Shown in pieces: positions 44,818 through 53,638 of a stretch of DNA of 64,000 bases. Position numbers and translations under genes: made by a program. The stretch is from Rhizobium pisi (GTDB lineage: Bacteria > Pseudomonadota > Alphaproteobacteria > Rhizobiales > Rhizobiaceae). Each line of letters opens with the position of its first letter. Within the stretch, counting starts at the first letter, position 1. The stretch spans positions 124,001 through 188,000 of the forward strand of contig NZ_RJJT01000007.1 of NCBI RefSeq assembly GCF_003938655.1, in the 5' to 3' direction. Below the pieces are notes generated by a model. That model saw nothing but the letters and a program-made list of their open reading frames with translations, was not told where the DNA came from and ran no database searches.

Positions 44818-45945
44818 CTAGCCACCACGGATAGACGGATGCCAGAAAGTCACCGCCCGTTCCGTCAGGGCGATGACGCCATAGAAGATCGAGCCGGCCA
44901 GCGCCGCAACGGCGATTTCCGCCCAGACCATGTCGACATTCATGCGGCCGATCTCGGTGGAGATGCGGAAGCCCATGCCGACGATCGGCGTTCCGAAGAA
45001 TTCCGCAACGATGGCACCAATCAGCGCCAGCGTCGAGTTGATCTTCAGTGCGTTGAAAATGAAGGGCATCGCTGCCGGAAGCTTGAGTTTCAGCAGCGTC
45101 TGCCAGTCGCTCGATGCATAGGTGCGCATCAGGTCGCGCTCCATGCTGCCGGAGGCGGCAAGGCCGGCGACCGTGTTCACCAGCATCGGGAAGAAGGTCA
45201 TGATGATGACGACGGCGGCCTTCGACGGCCAGTCGAAGCCGAACCACATGACCATGACGGGAGCGATGCCGATGATCGGCAGCGCCGACACCATGTTGCC
45301 TATCGGCAGCAGGCCGCGGCGCAGGAAGGCAATGCGGTCGGCCAGCACCGCCGCGACGAAGCCGCTGAGGCAGCCGACGACATAGCCGATCAGCACCGCC
45401 TTGAAGATCGTCTGCCTGACGTCGTCGCGGAGGATCGGCAGCGAGGCCATGATGCGTGTGCCGATGGCGCTCGGCGGCGGCAGCAGAATGAAGGGGACGC
45501 CGGCGCCGCGCGTGACCGCCTCCCAGAGAATGAGGATCCAGGCGCCGAAGATCGCCGGAATCAGGAGCTGGAGCGCCGACTTGCCGACAGCGGTAATGGG
45601 TTGCAGTTTCGAGAGCTCCGTGACGCATCGCCAAGCCAGCAGCCAGGAGGCGAAAAGCAACAGGAAGAATGCCCGCGTTGCCGTCGCCTCGTTGCCGGAA
45701 AGAGCCGAAAGCAGCATCCAGGCGGCGCCATGTGCGCCGATGAACAGCACGGTGGCGCGATAGGCCGTCGGCTGCGGCGCAAAAGACAGGAGAGCGGCTG
45801 CGGCGACGATGATGAAGATGAGGCTCGCCGTGCCGTCGCTCAAGGGTCGCGTCGCGCCCTCGCCCAGGAGGGGCAGGCTCGCCAGCGCCGCGGCACAAAG
45901 AAGGAGGGCGGTCACGCCCTGCCAGGAGAAGCTCAGATGTCTCAT
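44818..45945 (-). CDS. ABC transporter permease (long form)
   Basis: 375 residues. The C-terminal 240 residues are a BPD_transp_1 permease (PPPSAIGTRIMASLPILRDD, VSALPIIGIAPVMVMWFGFD, EAA-type loop YASSDWQTLLKLKLPAAMPF). The first 130 residues hold four additional hydrophobic segments not needed for the fold. Its start overlaps the stop of the other permease by 4 bp. Confidence 0.9.
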   Translation of the reverse strand: MRHLSFSWQGVTALLLCAAALASLPLLGEGATRPLSDGTASLIFIIVAAAALLSFAPQPTAYRATVLFIGAHGAAWMLLSALSGNEATATRAFFLLLFASWLLAWRCVTELSKLQPITAVGKSALQLLIPAIFGAWILILWEAVTRGAGVPFILLPPPSAIGTRIMASLPILRDDVRQTIFKAVLIGYVVGCLSGFVAAVLADRIAFLRRGLLPIGNMVSALPIIGIAPVMVMWFGFDWPSKAAVVIIMTFFPMLVNTVAGLAASGSMERDLMRTYASSDWQTLLKLKLPAAMPFIFNALKINSTLALIGAIVAEFFGTPIVGMGFRISTEIGRMNVDMVWAEIAVAALAGSIFYGVIALTERAVTFWHPSIRGG

Positions 45946-46871
45946 GCGGGCCTCCCTCCCATGGCGCGGTCGACGATCTTTCCCGCAAGGCCGACGATCG
46001 CGACGAGAACGCCGGCAAGCAGCGAGCCGACGACGAGCGCTGCCCAGATATCGATGGTCTGGCTGTAATAGGAACCGGCAAGCAGCTTCGAGCCGATGCC
46101 GGCGACAGCACCCGTCGGCAGTTCGCCGACGATGGCGCCGACGAGGCTCGCGGCGATCGCGACTTTCATCGAGGTGAAGAGGAAGGGGATCGAGGCCGGA
46201 ACGCGCAGCTTCCAGAAGGTTTGCATCGGGCTCGCATAATAGGTGCGCATCAGGTCGAGATAGATGATTTCAGGCGAACGCAATCCCTTCACCATGCCGA
46301 CGGCGACGGGAAAGAAGGAGAGGTAAGTCGAGATCAGCGCCTTGGAAACGAGGCGGGAGGCGTCGGAATCGAGGTTCAGGAGATGCGCCAGCGCATTGTC
46401 TCCAGTCAGCACGTTGTAGGAGATGATGACGATCATCGGTGCGATGGCAAGGATCGGTATGGTCTGGCTCGCCACCAGCCAGGGCATCAGCGAGCGGTCC
46501 ATGGCGCGGTTGTGCACGATCAGGACGGCGAGAAGAATGCCGAGCAACATGCCGAAGCCGAAGCCGAGCAGGGTGGAGGAGAGCGTCACCCAGCCGTGGT
46601 AGACGAGGCTGCGATTGCTCGAAAGGCTGCGCAGGACGGTATTCTCGTAGACGTTCTGCGCCACCTGATGTGGCGCCGGCAGGATCGGTTTCGGCTGCGC
46701 CAGCGTCTTGCCGACGAATTCGAAGGTGGTCGGCGTGGCGCCGGCGCGGCTGTCCATGTCGCGCTGGAACGGCGCATTCATGAGAACGGCGGCGACATAC
46801 CAGATGGCTATAAGAGCGAGCAGGATGGTGGTGACGGGGACAATCTTGTTTTTGAAGGTGTCTGGTTTCAT
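45942..46871 (-). CDS. ABC transporter permease
   Basis: 309 residues from the ATG at 46871 (GGGGG eight to nine bases upstream); an ATG at 46886 would add five residues. BPD_transp_1 fold with membrane segments such as VTTILLALIAIWYVAAVLM and the EAA loop YYASPMQTFWKLRVPASIPF, preceded by QTIPILAIAPMIVIISYNV. Pairs with the 375-residue permease. Confidence 0.9.
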   Translation of the reverse strand: MKPDTFKNKIVPVTTILLALIAIWYVAAVLMNAPFQRDMDSRAGATPTTFEFVGKTLAQPKPILPAPHQVAQNVYENTVLRSLSSNRSLVYHGWVTLSSTLLGFGFGMLLGILLAVLIVHNRAMDRSLMPWLVASQTIPILAIAPMIVIISYNVLTGDNALAHLLNLDSDASRLVSKALISTYLSFFPVAVGMVKGLRSPEIIYLDLMRTYYASPMQTFWKLRVPASIPFLFTSMKVAIAASLVGAIVGELPTGAVAGIGSKLLAGSYYSQTIDIWAALVVGSLLAGVLVAIVGLAGKIVDRAMGGRPA

Positions 46872-46910
46872 GGGGTTTGCCCCCATGTGGTGTCGAGAGG
46901 GTGCAACCGC

Positions 46911-47696
46911 CTAAACCTCATGGCTATGCCCCGTCCTTAGCCCCTCGCGAACGCGGTGGGCGATTCCCAGGAATTCGGGAGTGTCGCGGATGTCGAGCGG
47001 GCGTTCGGCCGGCAAGGTCGAGTCGATCACATCGGTGACGCGGCCCGGGCGCGGCGACATGACCACGATCTTGGTCGAGAGGTAGACGGCCTCGGGGATG
47101 GAGTGGGTGACGAAGCAGATCGTCTTGTTGGTGCGGGCCCAGAGCTTCAGCAGCTCTTCGTTCAGATGGTCGCGGACGATTTCGTCAAGCGCGCCGAAGG
47201 GTTCGTCCATCAACAGCAGGTCGGCGTCGAAGGCGAGCGCGCGGGCGATCGAGGCGCGCTGCTGCATGCCGCCGGAAAGCTGCCAGGGGAATTTCTTCTC
47301 GAAGCCGGAAAGGCTGACGAGGTCGAGCGCCTCGGCGATGCGCCTCGTCCGGTCGGCGCCGCCATAACCCATGATTTCCAGGGGCAGGGCGATGTTGTTT
47401 TCGATGGTGCGCCAGGGATAGAGCGCCGGCGCCTGGAAGACGTAGCCGTAGGCGCGGGCCTTGCGTGCCTCCTCCGGCGTCATGCCGTTGATCGAGATCT
47501 CACCCGAGGTGCTCTTTTCGAGATCGGCGATGACGCGCAGGAATGTTGTCTTGCCGCAGCCGGACGGGCCGATGAAAGAGACGAAATCACCCTTGCGCAC
47601 ATCGAGATTGACATCGCTCAGCGCCCGCACCGGGCCGTCATTCGCCTGGTAGGTGAGACAGAGATCCTTGGCGGATACGACGGAGGGTGCTTGCAT
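46911..47696 (-). CDS. ABC transporter ATPase (nitrate/taurine/pyrimidine type)
   Basis: 261 residues: Walker A FIGPSGCGKTTFLRVIADLE, signature LSGGMQQRASIARALAFDA, Walker B LLLMDEPFGALDEIVRDHLN, switch FVTHSIPEAVYLSTKIVVM, typical of SsuB/TauB/ThiZ-like ATPases. The ATG at 47696 has no obvious Shine-Dalgarno (TTG at 47699 is an alternative). First gene of the ABC operon, divergent from the cupin gene. Confidence 0.92.
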   Translation of the reverse strand: MQAPSVVSAKDLCLTYQANDGPVRALSDVNLDVRKGDFVSFIGPSGCGKTTFLRVIADLEKSTSGEISINGMTPEEARKARAYGYVFQAPALYPWRTIENNIALPLEIMGYGGADRTRRIAEALDLVSLSGFEKKFPWQLSGGMQQRASIARALAFDADLLLMDEPFGALDEIVRDHLNEELLKLWARTNKTICFVTHSIPEAVYLSTKIVVMSPRPGRVTDVIDSTLPAERPLDIRDTPEFLGIAHRVREGLRTGHSHEV

Positions 47697-47790
47697 CAAT
47701 GCGACCGATCTTGTTTTCGCCGCGGAAACGCGGTTTGCGTGCTATCATTACCGCCGGTTTTATCGACGATACATTCCATGGAGGATGAGG
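47697..47790. promoter_or_regulatory. Divergent promoter region between ABC operon and cupin gene
   Basis: 94 bp. GGAGG at 47780-47784 is the cupin ribosome-binding site. A CGCG-rich dyad (CCGCG-GAAA-CGCGG) lies at about 47722-47735. No RutR-type TTGACC/GGTCAA palindrome was found here. Confidence 0.45.
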
Positions 47791-48204
47791 ATGGACGTGA
47801 CATCAAAGCCCACCTGCCACATCGTTCGCCCCAACCATGCCTATGACGGCAAGCAGGGGCTCAGCTATTTCCAGGGGATCGCGGCCGAGACGGTCGGCGC
47901 CAAGGGCATCTGCATGCACCTCCTGACGATCCCGCCCGGCGTGCGCGCCAAAGCGCATCTGCACGAGGCGCACGAGACGGCGATCTACATGCTCTCCGGC
48001 GAGGCCCACACCTGGTACGGCGACCGGCTGGAACAGCACGTCGTCGTCCATGCCGGCGAGCTGTTCTATATCCCGGCCGGCGTGCCGCATATGCCGGCGA
48101 ACCTCAGCAGCACGCCGTGCACGGCGATCATCGCCCGCACCGATCCGAACGAACAGGAAAGCGTCGTGCTTCTGCCGGAACTGGACGTGCTGGTGCCGGC
48201 GTGA
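47791..48204 (+). CDS. Single-domain cupin protein
   Basis: 137-residue cupin. Motif 1 reads AKAHLHEAHETAIYMLSGEA (His-His-Glu metal ligands) and motif 2 GELFYIPAGVPHMPANLS (His). Start ATG 47791 follows GGAGG by six bases; the ATG at 47785 is inside the ribosome-binding spacing. Substrate unknown; it sits alone on the plus strand between pyrimidine transport and degradation genes, hinting at a role with pyrimidine intermediates or as a small-molecule sensor. Confidence 0.85.
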   Translation: MDVTSKPTCHIVRPNHAYDGKQGLSYFQGIAAETVGAKGICMHLLTIPPGVRAKAHLHEAHETAIYMLSGEAHTWYGDRLEQHVVVHAGELFYIPAGVPHMPANLSSTPCTAIIARTDPNEQESVVLLPELDVLVPA

Positions 48205-48262
48205 GGTCATCGGCATGAAAGCGTCGATCCCCGGTTGATGGCCGTATCGTCTGAGGACATCG

Positions 48263-49717
48263 TCATACGCCGGTTGCCGGAATGCCGCTGCGCTCCACCT
48301 TGCGCGGAGAGGTGATCTCCTTCCAGGTGGACAATGCCTTGCTGACGGCCGTGACCGGCTCGCGCCTGACGAACTCGCCATGGCCCTCGCGGGTCTTGAT
48401 GGTGTCTTCCTCGATCGCGACCACGCCGCGCGTCAGGGTGTAGCGGGGCAGGCCGGTTACTTCCTTGCCTTCGAAGACGTTGTAGTCGATCGCCGACTGC
48501 TGGGTCTTGGACGAGATGGTCTTGGACCGCTTCGGATCCCAGACGACGATATCGGCATCGGCGCCGACGAGGATCGCGCCCTTCTTCGGATAAATGTTGA
48601 GGATCTTGGCGATGTTGGTCGAGGTGACGGCGACGAATTCGTTCATCGTCAGCCGGCCGGTGTTGACGCCGTGCGTCCAGAGCATCGGCATGCGGTCTTC
48701 GAGGCCGCCGGTGCCGTTCGGGATCTTGGTGAAGTCGCCGACGCCGAAGCGCTTCTGCGCCGTGGTGAAGGCGCAATGGTCAGTTGCGACCACCTGCAGC
48801 GAGCCGGAGGCGAGGCCAGCCCAGAGGCTATCCTGATGATGCTTGTTGCGAAAGGGCGGGGACATGACGCGGCGGGCGGCGTGATCCCAGTCGGGATTGG
48901 AATATTCGCTCTCGTCCAGTGTCAGGTGCTGGATCAGCGGTTCGCCGTAGACGCGCATGCCTTTGGCGCGGGCGCGGCGGATCGCCTCGTGCGCCTGTTC
49001 GCAGGAGGTGTGGACGATATAGACGGGGCAGCCGGCCATGTCGGCGATCATGATGGCGCGGTTGGTGGCTTCGCCCTCGACCTCGGCGGGCCGCGAATAG
49101 GCATGCGCCTCGGGGCCGTTATTGCCTTCGGCAAGCAGCTTTGCCGACATCGAGGCGACGACGTCGCCGTTTTCGGCGTGCACCAGCGGCAGGGCGCCGA
49201 GTTCGGCGCAGCGCTGGAACGACGCGAACATCTCGTCGTCATCGACCATCAGCGCGCCCTTATAGGCCATGAAGTGCTTGAAGGTGTTGATGCCCTTGTC
49301 GCGGACGATGGTCTCCATCTCCTTGAAGACCTGCTCGCTCCACCAGGTGACCGCCATATGGAAGGAATAGTCGCAATTGGCGCGCGTCGACTTGTTGTCC
49401 CACATGGTCAGCGCCTCGAGCAGCGACTGGCCGGGGGCGGGCAGGGCGAAATCGACCACCATCGTCGTGCCGCCGGAAAGGGCCGCGCGCGTGCCGCTCT
49501 CGAAATCGTCGGAGGAGTAGGTGCCCATGAAAGGCATTTCGAGATGGGTGTGTGGATCGATACCACCCGGCATGATGTAACAGCCGGAGGCATCGAGCGT
49601 TTCGTCGCCCGACAGGTTCGGGCCGATCTCGACGATCGTGCCGCCGTCGATTTTCACGTCAGCCTTGTAGGTGAGGTCGGCCGTGACAATGGTGCCGTTT
49701 TTGATGACTGTGGTCAT
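48263..49717 (-). CDS. hydA: Dihydropyrimidinase / D-hydantoinase
   Basis: 484-residue metal-dependent amidohydrolase opening the ring of dihydrouracil/dihydrothymine. Start MTTVIKNGTIVTADLTYKAD; metal ligands in GGIDPHTHLEMPFMGTYSSD (HxH), the carboxylated Lys in TFKHFMAYKGALMVDDDEMF, His in LPLVHAENGDVVASM and VVATDHCAFTTAQKRFGVGD; EHMPML-type loop reads MPMLWTHGVNTGR. ATG 49717 follows AAGGAAC and gives the usual length. Second step of the reductive pyrimidine pathway after PreTA. Confidence 0.92.
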   Translation of the reverse strand: MTTVIKNGTIVTADLTYKADVKIDGGTIVEIGPNLSGDETLDASGCYIMPGGIDPHTHLEMPFMGTYSSDDFESGTRAALSGGTTMVVDFALPAPGQSLLEALTMWDNKSTRANCDYSFHMAVTWWSEQVFKEMETIVRDKGINTFKHFMAYKGALMVDDDEMFASFQRCAELGALPLVHAENGDVVASMSAKLLAEGNNGPEAHAYSRPAEVEGEATNRAIMIADMAGCPVYIVHTSCEQAHEAIRRARAKGMRVYGEPLIQHLTLDESEYSNPDWDHAARRVMSPPFRNKHHQDSLWAGLASGSLQVVATDHCAFTTAQKRFGVGDFTKIPNGTGGLEDRMPMLWTHGVNTGRLTMNEFVAVTSTNIAKILNIYPKKGAILVGADADIVVWDPKRSKTISSKTQQSAIDYNVFEGKEVTGLPRYTLTRGVVAIEEDTIKTREGHGEFVRREPVTAVSKALSTWKEITSPRKVERSGIPATGV

Positions 49718-49751
49718 GGCTGCTGTTCCTTTTCCCGCGATCTTGTTGCTC

Positions 49752-50357
49752 TTATGGCTCCACTGCCATCGTGGGCGTGCCGTTTCTAAGGAGTTCCGCA
49801 CCCTTGGCGATAAGGCTGTAGACGTCCTCCTCGCTCAATTCATTCGGCTTGTCGTGCTTTTCCTCGTAATACCAGTCGGGCCGATCAAGGACGTCAGCAC
49901 CGCCGATCGACAAGGACCAGACTCCGTCGCATTCGCGAAAGTAAAAATCCATGCCGTCGATCAGCCCGGTTGACTGTACGGGTTGGCTGCCCTCGGGACG
50001 TTCGATCAGTAGGCCGGGCATGGAAGGGCCGAGTTTGATCCGGACGACATCAATGGAGCCAGGCCGCCCAGTAACATAATAGGTTTGGTGGGGCGCGTCC
50101 CGGTCATCTGGATCGGCCAGCTGAATACCAGAAGGTTTACAGCGCCAAAGGCTCGATATTTGAGGAAGCTTGATCCGCTCGCCTGCCATGTTGATGCCAA
50201 TGTAGAAGATCTGCGCGCCAGGGACGTCGCCCCACGGACCTTCGTTCACCGGTGTCGCATTGGCATTAGCCCATGCAAGGTCGTCGGCAGTTTGCTGAAA
50301 GTAGAACTTAAAAGCATCCGGATAATCGAGATAAGTCGTTGGCAAGTCCGACGCCAT
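49752..50357 (-). CDS. Unknown protein translationally coupled inside the pyrimidine operon
   Basis: 201 residues, acidic, no signal peptide or membrane segment. Visible features: ADDLAWANANATPVNEGPWG, PGAQIFYIGINMAGERIKLP, HQTYYVTGRPGSIDVVRIKL, LIDGMDFYFRECDGVWSLSI. I recognise no family. The ATG at 50357 shares bases with the stop of the amidohydrolase gene (TGATG) and the stop is 34 bp before hydA, so it is made together with both enzymes. The pattern of mixed beta-rich hydrophobic strands suggests a globular enzyme-associated or binding protein. Codon usage looks less GC-rich than its neighbours, which could mean recent acquisition. Confidence 0.75.
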   Translation of the reverse strand: MASDLPTTYLDYPDAFKFYFQQTADDLAWANANATPVNEGPWGDVPGAQIFYIGINMAGERIKLPQISSLWRCKPSGIQLADPDDRDAPHQTYYVTGRPGSIDVVRIKLGPSMPGLLIERPEGSQPVQSTGLIDGMDFYFRECDGVWSLSIGGADVLDRPDWYYEEKHDKPNELSEEDVYSLIAKGAELLRNGTPTMAVEP

Positions 50358-51610
50358 CACACCACAATCTCCGCCGTCTCCACAACCGCATGGAACAGCA
50401 CATCGGCACCCGCGGTCGCCCATTCCTTGGAAATCTCTTCCGCCTCGTTGTGGCTGAGCCCGCCGACGCAGGGACACATGACCATCGTTGCGGGCGCGAC
50501 CTTGGCGGCCCAGCACGCGTCGTGGCCGGCGCCGGAGATGAGGTTCATGTGGCTGTAGCCAAGGCGTTCGGCGGCTGATCGAACCGAGGTGACGAGTTTT
50601 TCGTCGAAGGTGACCGGTTCGAAATGGCCGATCGCCTCGACGGAACAGCCGACACCCAATGCATCGCAGATCTTTGGCGCTTCCGCCTCGATCTTTGCCC
50701 GCATGCGGTCGAGCTTGGCCTTATCGGGCGAGCGGATGTCGACGGTGAAGACCACCTTGCCCGGCAGCACGTTGCGGGAGTTCGGCGAGAAGAACACCTG
50801 CCCGACGCCGCCGACGGCGCCCGGCTGTTCGCCCATCGCGACACCCTGAACCATTTCCAGGATGCGAGACATGGCAAGGCCGGCATTGACGCGCATGTTC
50901 ATCGGCGTGGAGCCGGTATGGGCTTCCTTGCCGGTCAGTGTGAATTCCAGCCACCACAGGCCCTGACAGTGGGTGACGACGCCGATCTGCTTGTCCTCGG
51001 CCTCGAGGATCGGCCCCTGTTCGATGTGGTATTCGAAATAGGCGTGCATCTTGCGGGCGCCGACCTCTTCGTCGCCGACCCAGCCGATGCGCTTCAACTC
51101 GTCGCCGAACAGATTGCCTTCGGGGTCCCTGCGATTATAGGCAAAGTCCAGGCTGTGCACGCCGGCGAAGACGCCTGAGGCGAGCATGGCCGGAGCAAAA
51201 CGCGCGCCTTCTTCGTTCGTCCAGTTGGTGACGACGATCGGATGTTTCGTCTTGATGCCGAGATCGTTCATGGTGCGCACGACTTCGAGGCCCGCGAGCA
51301 CGCCGAGCACGCCGTCATATTTGCCGCCGGTCGGCTGGGTGTCGAGATGCGAGCCGACATAGACGGGCAGGGCATCGGGATCGGTGCCGGGGCGGGTGGC
51401 GAACATCGTGCCCATGCGGTCGACGCCGATGGTGAGGCCCGCTTCATCGCACCATGTCTTGAAAAGGCTGCGGCCTTCGGCATCCGAATCCGTCAGCGTC
51501 TGGCGGTTGTTGCCGCCAGCAATGCCGGGGCCGATTTTCGCCATGTCCATGAGACTGTCCCAGAGACGGTCGCCATTGACGCGCATGTTCTCGCCTGGTG
51601 CTGCCACCAT
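50357..51610 (-). CDS. N-carbamoyl-beta-alanine amidohydrolase (M20-type Zn hydrolase)
   Basis: 417 residues of the HyuC/AllC/PydC family, third step of reductive pyrimidine breakdown, releasing beta-alanine, CO2 and ammonia. Metal and substrate residues: VYVGSHLDTQPTGGKYDGVL, NWTNEEGARFAPAMLASGVF, YHIEQGPILEAEDKQIGVV, TPMNMRVNAGLAMSRILEMV, ISGAGHDACWAAKVAPATMV. Opening MRVNGDRLWDSLMDMAKIG is family-typical; the ATG at 51610 or the Met at residue 9 could start it. Allantoate amidohydrolases are close relatives, but neighbours favour the pyrimidine role. Confidence 0.88.
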   Translation of the reverse strand: MVAAPGENMRVNGDRLWDSLMDMAKIGPGIAGGNNRQTLTDSDAEGRSLFKTWCDEAGLTIGVDRMGTMFATRPGTDPDALPVYVGSHLDTQPTGGKYDGVLGVLAGLEVVRTMNDLGIKTKHPIVVTNWTNEEGARFAPAMLASGVFAGVHSLDFAYNRRDPEGNLFGDELKRIGWVGDEEVGARKMHAYFEYHIEQGPILEAEDKQIGVVTHCQGLWWLEFTLTGKEAHTGSTPMNMRVNAGLAMSRILEMVQGVAMGEQPGAVGGVGQVFFSPNSRNVLPGKVVFTVDIRSPDKAKLDRMRAKIEAEAPKICDALGVGCSVEAIGHFEPVTFDEKLVTSVRSAAERLGYSHMNLISGAGHDACWAAKVAPATMVMCPCVGGLSHNEAEEISKEWATAGADVLFHAVVETAEIVV

Positions 51611-51911
51611 TCTTATGCCCTCACCTGTTTGCGGCAGTCATGCGAAGTGGCATGCCCGCCTGTTCCCGTGGTCTCTTCCTGCGCCTCTTATTGGTTTTGT
51701 CGAGCGCCGGAAAATCGCCAGTTGCCTTTGTTTTTCATCTGGCGGATAATTTGACCGATTGGTAAACATTACAACTTCCACCGCCGGGCTCAAGACGAAA
51801 ATCACGAAAATTGCCGATAAAAATGCGGGCAGTTGCTCAAGAAGGCGGCGGGAGCCTCCCTTAGCCGAAACTTGAGCGAAGAAGTTGAATTTCAAGGGGA
51901 AACAATAGCCG
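51611..51911. promoter_or_regulatory. Divergent rutR / pyrimidine operon control region with RutR box
   Basis: 301 bp without a gene. At 51751-51766 lies TTGACCGATTGGTAAA, matching the E. coli RutR operator TTGACCA-NN-TGGTCAA at 12 of 14 defined positions. Its place between rutR and the amidohydrolase start suggests control of both directions. Confidence 0.65.
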
Positions 51912-52562
51912 ATGGCTATTCCGAGAGCAGCGAAGACCCTGAGGCGGACGCGAATCCAGGAGGAGAAGGAAGAGCAGATTCTGGAGGCGGCGCTCGACGT
52001 GTTTTCGGCACGCGGCTTTCGCGGGTCCACCATCGATCAGATCGCCGAAGTGGCCGGTATGTCGAAACCCAACCTGCTCTATTATTTCCGCACCAAGGAA
52101 GCCATGCACCGGGCGCTGATCGACCGGGTGCTTTACACCTGGCTGGAGCCGCTGCGCGCTTTCGACGCCGAGGGCAATCCGGAAGAGGAAATACGCAGCT
52201 ACATCAGACGGAAGCTTGAGATGGCGCGCGATTTTCCGCGCGAAAGCAGGCTTTTCGCCAACGAGGTGCTGCAGGGGGCGCCGCATATCGAGGACGAGCT
52301 GAAGGGGCCGCTGAAGCAACTGGTCGACGAGAAGGCGGAGGTCATCCGCGCCTGGGCGAAATCCGGCAAGATCGCCAAATGCGATCCCTACCACCTGATC
52401 TTCTCGATCTGGTCGACGACGCAGCATTATGCGGATTTCGATGTCCAGGTGCGCGCGGTGCTGGGGCAGGAGCATTCCGGCGAAGGGCGCTTCGAGGATG
52501 CCGCGCGGTTTCTCGAACAGCTCTTCATCGGCGGACTGCGGCCGGATCCGCGAGGGAGCTGA
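51912..52562 (+). CDS. rutR: TetR-family regulator RutR
   Basis: 216 residues. N-terminal TetR helix-turn-helix (KEEQILEAALDVFSARGFRG, STIDQIAEVAGMSKPNLLYY) and a RutR-type ligand domain (LYTWLEPLRAFDAEGNPEEE, RESRLFANEVLQGAPHIEDE, KCDPYHLIFSIWSTTQHYAD). RutR responds to uracil and represses pyrimidine catabolism in E. coli. Start ATG 51912 after AGGGGAAAC. Genes for the whole pathway surround it. Confidence 0.88.
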   Translation: MAIPRAAKTLRRTRIQEEKEEQILEAALDVFSARGFRGSTIDQIAEVAGMSKPNLLYYFRTKEAMHRALIDRVLYTWLEPLRAFDAEGNPEEEIRSYIRRKLEMARDFPRESRLFANEVLQGAPHIEDELKGPLKQLVDEKAEVIRAWAKSGKIAKCDPYHLIFSIWSTTQHYADFDVQVRAVLGQEHSGEGRFEDAARFLEQLFIGGLRPDPRGS

Positions 52563-52636
52563 CCGTTTATCCTCCGTTGGAAAGCTGCATCACTTCTCGG
52601 CACCAGTTCGCCGTTGAACGACCAGCGTCGAACGGT

Positions 52637-53536
52637 TCAGCCCATCATCGCCGGCAATCTGGCGACGAGGGTATCGATCGCAAGTCTCACCTTCGGCAGC
52701 ATGACCGGGGAGCGCGGCCAGACGGCATGGGCATCGAAGACATTGGCCGTTTCAGGCTTCAGCACCTGAATGAGCCGGCCGGCCAGCACCTCCTCTCGGA
52801 CCAGCCAGCAGGGCAGCCAGGCAAGGCCGCGCCCGGCGACGGCCGCATCGGAAATCGCAGCGAGATCGTCGAGCCGCAGTCGCGCCTTCGGCGGTATGCG
52901 CCGCCGGGGATCGGCTGCGGTGGGAAAGATCCAGCCCCTGTCGTCGTCGCCCCGCCTGTAGACGATGCCTTCATGCTGCGGAATATCGAAGACCGTTTGT
53001 GGCGCACCATGTTTTTCCAGATATGTGGGTGATGCGCAGACAGTCAGGCGGTGGCGGGCGATCGCCCGGCCCATCAGATCCGGGTTGTCCTTCAGAGGGC
53101 TGTTGCGGATGGCAAGATCGAAACCATCCTCGAGCAGATCGACGACACGATCGTTGAAGGAGAGGTCGAGTTCGAGATCCGGATGTTCGTCGAGCAGGGT
53201 CTCAAGGATCGGCGCAATGCAGCGGCGACCGAACAGCACGGGCATGGAGATGCGCAATCGGCCACGCACGTCGCGCCGTCCGGATTCCAGCATGGCTTCT
53301 CCGAGGCGAATTTCCTCGACCGCCCGCAGGCAGTGCTCGTAGAAGAAGCGGCCTTCCTCGGTGAGGCTCTGCATGCGCGTCGTACGGTTGAAAAGGCGCA
53401 CGCCGAGGCGCTGTTCCAGACGTGCAATGGTCTTGCCAACCGCCGATCGAGTGAGATGGAGCCGGTCGGCGGCAGCCGAAAAGCCACCGGCCTCGACGGT
53501 TTCGACGAAGATTGAGATACCCTTCAACTGCTCCAT
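52637..53536 (-). CDS. LysR-family transcriptional regulator
   Basis: 299 residues. Winged HTH (LKGISIFVETVEAGGFSAAA, DRLHLTRSAVGKTIARLEQR) and the two-lobed effector domain (RISMPVLFGRRCIAPILETL). Divergent from the dehydrogenase gene with 102 bp between starts, the standard LysR arrangement, so it probably regulates that gene. Confidence 0.9.
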   Translation of the reverse strand: MEQLKGISIFVETVEAGGFSAAADRLHLTRSAVGKTIARLEQRLGVRLFNRTTRMQSLTEEGRFFYEHCLRAVEEIRLGEAMLESGRRDVRGRLRISMPVLFGRRCIAPILETLLDEHPDLELDLSFNDRVVDLLEDGFDLAIRNSPLKDNPDLMGRAIARHRLTVCASPTYLEKHGAPQTVFDIPQHEGIVYRRGDDDRGWIFPTAADPRRRIPPKARLRLDDLAAISDAAVAGRGLAWLPCWLVREEVLAGRLIQVLKPETANVFDAHAVWPRSPVMLPKVRLAIDTLVARLPAMMG

Positions 53537-53638
53537 TTTGTTTCCTTCATGGAACCATTCTGGCGAATTAATATCGCAACTGGTGAGAAATATTCAACGA
53601 TATGTTCTTGCTCCCTGCAATGGACAAGGAGCACTGCA

